Positions 61,856 through 64,000 of a stretch of 64,000 nucleotides of DNA are shown here, piece after piece. Each line of letters opens with the position of its first letter. Positions within the stretch are counted from its first letter, which is position 1. This stretch comes from Streptomyces canus 299MFChir4.1 (GTDB taxonomy: Bacteria > Actinomycetota > Actinomycetes > Streptomycetales > Streptomycetaceae): NCBI RefSeq assembly GCF_000383615.1, contig NZ_KB911585.1, positions 220,939-284,938 of the forward strand, in the 5' to 3' direction. The notes under the pieces were generated by a model. That model ran no database searches and was not told where the DNA came from. It saw only the letters and a program-made list of their open reading frames with translations. The position numbers and the translations under genes are program-made.

Positions 61856-63157
61856 TCAACGGGCTTCTTCCAGCACTGGCAGATATGAAAAAACTTCGTC
61901 CGATTTCAAAATATCGGACAAATCGAGGAGACGGTCGACTGATTCGGACGCTGCTATAACTCGCGCCAAACGGCCGGCAGACGTCCCGCGCTGCCATTCT
62001 GGAGATTCTCCGACCTTACAGAAGACTTCGGCCTCCACGACTCCGTCAAGAGCCAGGAGTTCATCAACCGTTGGCGCCTTCGAGACCGTCACGTCCCTCG
62101 CCGGGGATTGCGGAATGTACTGCCCCGAACTGCGCAAACGAGGCCCCAGTGGCGCAACCTCACGTCCTGTCGCGACTGCAGCCATCGCAGCGACAATGTC
62201 GTAGTCGAAACAGAGATGAAGCATCTCAATGACAGCGCCACCAAGTCTGCTGTTGACCTCAATGATGCGAGGGCCGTCAGCGGTGAGCATTATTTCCGTG
62301 TGGACCATCGAATTTGTGATCCCGATGGCATCAATTGCTTCTGTAGCACACCCGAGTATCGCATCGACTCGTTGCTCGGGCAGTGTTGACGGCATCAGGT
62401 TTCCGTTTTCCCGGAAGGACTCCGAGAGCGGGAACTTATCCGTAACTACTAGGTGATTGATCGAGCCGTTCTGTACCAAAGACTCGACGCTCACGTAGTG
62501 GGCCAGGCGCGGATCATCGTGCCACTGCTGGCCTATCAGCATTTCTTCCAGAACGAAGTCCGCCGATCCGTTGCCGCGGGGATCCGTCTTGTACCGCCTG
62601 GTCGCGTCCTCCCACAATTCTGCGAGATCGATGCCCGGCGTGATCTGATACGTCGCCACACTGCTGACCCCGACGGAGGGCTTGAGTATGGCCGGCAACC
62701 CAACCTCTGCCACTGCGCCAACCAGTTCACTCAGGCAGCGCACAGCGGAGAAGCGGGGTATGGGAGCTCCCGCCTTCGCGAGCGCAATACGCTGCTCCTC
62801 TTTGCTTCTGAGAGCAGGGAGCGATGAGGGCGAGTTCGCAGGAAGTCCCAACGCGAGCGCCGCGGCATGAGTCTCTGATACAACCAGCTCACTGAACCCG
62901 AGGATTCCTTCAGGCTGCCATTCACGGCAGAATTCTATGATCGACCCCAGGGGATCGCTGCCGCCCAGCAGAGGTGAATGCTCGCAAAACTGGCTGATAG
63001 CCCGCGCGTGCGCCTCGTCCTTTTCTCGGTCACCTGTGGGGGCCCAGAGAACGTGTACGTCATACCTCGCAGTGAGGCTTGGCATATACCACCTCGGTGG
63101 TGGTGGCCCCGGACCATCGAGGAACACCAGCCTTGGAAGTTTCGTTTCGCCTGGCAT
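61856..63157 (-). CDS. ATP-grasp ligase 2
   Basis: A 433-residue ATP-grasp enzyme: N-terminal LPRLVFLDGPGPPPPRWYMP, EGILGFSELVVSETHAAALA, KEEQRIALAKAGAPIPRFSA, the ATP-binding strand GLPAILKPSVGVSSVATYQI, and the metal site GPRIIEVNSRLGGAVIEMLH with the canonical E-x-N-x-R. Order and length match BacD-like amino-acid ligases. The ATG at 63157 with AAGGAG eight bases upstream is chosen over an earlier start. First gene of the minus-strand set, with a promoter at 63273-63302. Confidence 0.87.
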   Translation of the reverse strand: MPGETKLPRLVFLDGPGPPPPRWYMPSLTARYDVHVLWAPTGDREKDEAHARAISQFCEHSPLLGGSDPLGSIIEFCREWQPEGILGFSELVVSETHAAALALGLPANSPSSLPALRSKEEQRIALAKAGAPIPRFSAVRCLSELVGAVAEVGLPAILKPSVGVSSVATYQITPGIDLAELWEDATRRYKTDPRGNGSADFVLEEMLIGQQWHDDPRLAHYVSVESLVQNGSINHLVVTDKFPLSESFRENGNLMPSTLPEQRVDAILGCATEAIDAIGITNSMVHTEIMLTADGPRIIEVNSRLGGAVIEMLHLCFDYDIVAAMAAVATGREVAPLGPRLRSSGQYIPQSPARDVTVSKAPTVDELLALDGVVEAEVFCKVGESPEWQRGTSAGRLARVIAASESVDRLLDLSDILKSDEVFSYLPVLEEAR

Positions 63158-63272
63158 TCGATTACTCCTTAGCAAGGGATCGCAAGGAACGCTCATGGTC
63201 AGTAGTGGGCAATTGAGAGGCCAGAACCTCATCGGGGCACTCTCCTGCACGGTTCGAGTGCGCCGGCCGACC

Positions 63273-63302
63273 AAGCTAGTCACAGACTGCACAAGGAGTC
63301 AA
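63273..63302 (-). promoter_or_regulatory. Promoter for the ATP-grasp/MFS operon
   Basis: Minus strand TTGACT (63297-63302), 18 bases, TAGCTT (63273-63278). Expected start near 63266, about 110 bases before the ATG. The -10 overlaps the AGTC-ACA-GACT dyad at 63278-63288. Confidence 0.6.
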
Positions 63303-63308
63303 GCTGTG

Positions 63309-63324
63309 AGTCATCTTTATGACT
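63309..63324. promoter_or_regulatory. AGTCAT-CTTT-ATGACT dyad
   Basis: A perfect 6-bp inverted repeat with a four-base spacer, just upstream of the -35 of the ATP-grasp operon promoter. Confidence 0.6.
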
Positions 63325-63435
63325 TCGATGTCGGCTGCAAATGCCAGCATAAGGTGCATATACCACCACAGATAGAGAGATCCGAGGCCCCCGCGAGGTG
63401 ATGCGCGGCAGGACCGGCCGACCAATCGCAAGTTC

Positions 63436-63451
63436 AGTCACATCTGTGACT
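63436..63451. promoter_or_regulatory. AGTCACA-TC-TGTGACT dyad
   Basis: A perfect 7-bp inverted repeat with a two-base spacer. Its centre is 21 bases from the centre of the next dyad, two DNA turns, suggesting cooperative binding on one face. Confidence 0.6.
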
Positions 63452-63456
63452 CTCTA

Positions 63457-63485
63457 TTGACTCGGTAGTCAACCTTCCGTAGCGT
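63457..63485 (+). promoter_or_regulatory. Promoter and overlapping dyad for the Ddl-like gene
   Basis: TTGACT (63457-63462), 17 bases, TAGCGT (63480-63485), a near-consensus vegetative promoter with a predicted start near 63492. The -35 is one arm of the perfect TTGACT-CGGT-AGTCAA repeat (63457-63472), so a bound regulator would block the polymerase. Confidence 0.65.
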
Positions 63486-63581
63486 CAAGAGCACGAGGCG
63501 CACAGGCATGGCCTACGCGCCAGACAGCATCAGCCCAATACACCAAGCGGTTTAGTCGCTTTCTAGAATGAGGGGGCATTG

Positions 63582-64000
63582 GTGTCCACAGGTGTCACAC
63601 TCTTAGTCGGCGGTCGGAGTACCGAACACGATGCATCTCTGCACGGATATCATCACGTACTTCACGAACTACTGAAAGAATCGGACCGTGTCACAATCGA
63701 CTCGGTGTTCTACATCAGCCGTTCGGGCGTCGTTCACGTTTTCAAAAACGGGCCGTGGCCCGAGGATGAGGCCGGACTCCTCAAAGGCAGCACGCTTCCG
63801 CTGGGCTCAGCTGTCGAACGTCTGCGAGAGAGCGGCTCGTTCGTCTTCTCTCTCCTGCACGGCAATGAGGGCGAGGACGGGGGATGGCAAGGCTTGGCGG
63901 AGGTCTTCGAAGTTCGCGGGAACTTCGGCCCCACGCTGGCCTCGGCCGTGGGTATGAACAAGTATCTCCAAGCCAGCCTGGCGACGGCCTTGCTCCCCGC
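63582..64000 (+). CDS. D-alanine-D-alanine-ligase-like ATP-grasp enzyme (3' end outside window)
   Basis: About 139 codons are visible. The N-terminus TGVTLLVGGRSTEHDASLHG matches the Ddl opening (GGxSxEHxxS), and SLLHGNEGEDGGWQGLAEVF matches the second Ddl block (LHGxxGEDGxxQGxLE). NKYLQASLATALLP follows where the central domain begins. Ddl enzymes ligate two D-alanines; in natural-product loci a copy can give self-resistance or form another amide. The ATP and metal sites lie beyond the window. AGGGGG lies five bases before the GTG at 63582. Lower GC, like the ATP-grasp genes opposite. Confidence 0.82.
   Translation, partial: MSTGVTLLVGGRSTEHDASLHGYHHVLHELLKESDRVTIDSVFYISRSGVVHVFKNGPWPEDEAGLLKGSTLPLGSAVERLRESGSFVFSLLHGNEGEDGGWQGLAEVFEVRGNFGPTLASAVGMNKYLQASLATALLP

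Larger units (their letters stand above)
63158..63581. other. Divergent regulatory region with two promoters and four AGTCA dyads
   Basis: 424 bp without a gene between ATP-grasp 2 and the Ddl-like gene. It carries clear sigma-70-type promoters in both directions and four inverted repeats built from AGTCA/TGACT half-sites, described separately. Confidence 0.75.

Overview
The window is high-GC actinobacterial DNA, most likely from a Streptomyces species. Third codon positions are very GC-rich, purine Shine-Dalgarno sites and ATGA/GTGA start-stop overlaps are common, some genes look leaderless, and the families present fit the genus (ECF42 sigma factor with DGPF proteins, MptB/GT87 mannosyltransferases, SpoIIE-type phosphatase, LCP protein, DevR-type dormancy genes). 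No rRNA, tRNA, CRISPR array or transposase was seen. Roughly 58.9-64 kb is visibly richer in A and T and reads like a transferred biosynthetic segment.

Left part (1-12 kb): a truncated PadR regulator and a divergent SnoaL-like gene; an ECF42 sigma factor coupled to two YCII/DGPF proteins and followed by an MFS exporter, with the same putative promoter in front of the DGPF operon and the exporter; a methyltransferase; a short second Rho behind a C-rich leader; a D,D-carboxypeptidase; two polyprenol-dependent mannosyltransferases; and a glutaminase.

12-28 kb: a surface-glycan operon (UDP-xylose synthase-like enzyme, cellulose-synthase-like GT2, GalE, UDP-glucose dehydrogenase) facing a beta-helix lipoprotein; an asparagine operon (GntR regulator, permease, asparaginase, aspartase) converting imported asparagine to fumarate and ammonium; a ~960-bp degenerate array of 25-26-nt repeats; uppP; and a coupled crcB-DUF190-crcB fluoride-channel operon with an 11-codon relay ORF.

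28-42 kb: SMP-30-like protein, small HTH protein, GH42 beta-galactosidase with a divergent LacI regulator, VOC protein and MarR regulator, SseB-like protein, an NCS1 permease/isochorismatase/flavin-oxygenase catabolic set, an aldo/keto reductase, a frameshifted cytidine deaminase, a membrane protein and ArsM.

42-53 kb is a hypoxia/dormancy-type block like the DevR (OsdR) regulons: Rv1733c-like protein, CBS-BON protein, flavohemoprotein, universal stress protein, DevS-type GAF kinase, phosphoketolase, a decayed stress-protein relic and a PPOX-fold protein. Several GGGNC-N4-GNCCC dyads sit in its promoters, but no response-regulator gene is present. An F420-reductase-like protein, a PAS-PP2C phosphatase and a Ser/Thr kinase follow.

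55-58.6 kb holds tatA, an LCP-family gene, an ArsR regulator and a GlsB/YeaQ membrane protein. Each is preceded by TTGCGCAA-N3/4-GC(A/G)A in its own direction, suggesting an unrecognised ArsR regulon. At the right end an MFS exporter and two ATP-grasp ligases face a D-Ala-D-Ala-ligase-like gene across a promoter region with four AGTCA-type dyads. This looks like a small peptide or amide natural-product locus that continues past the window and is the best candidate here for an undescribed pathway.
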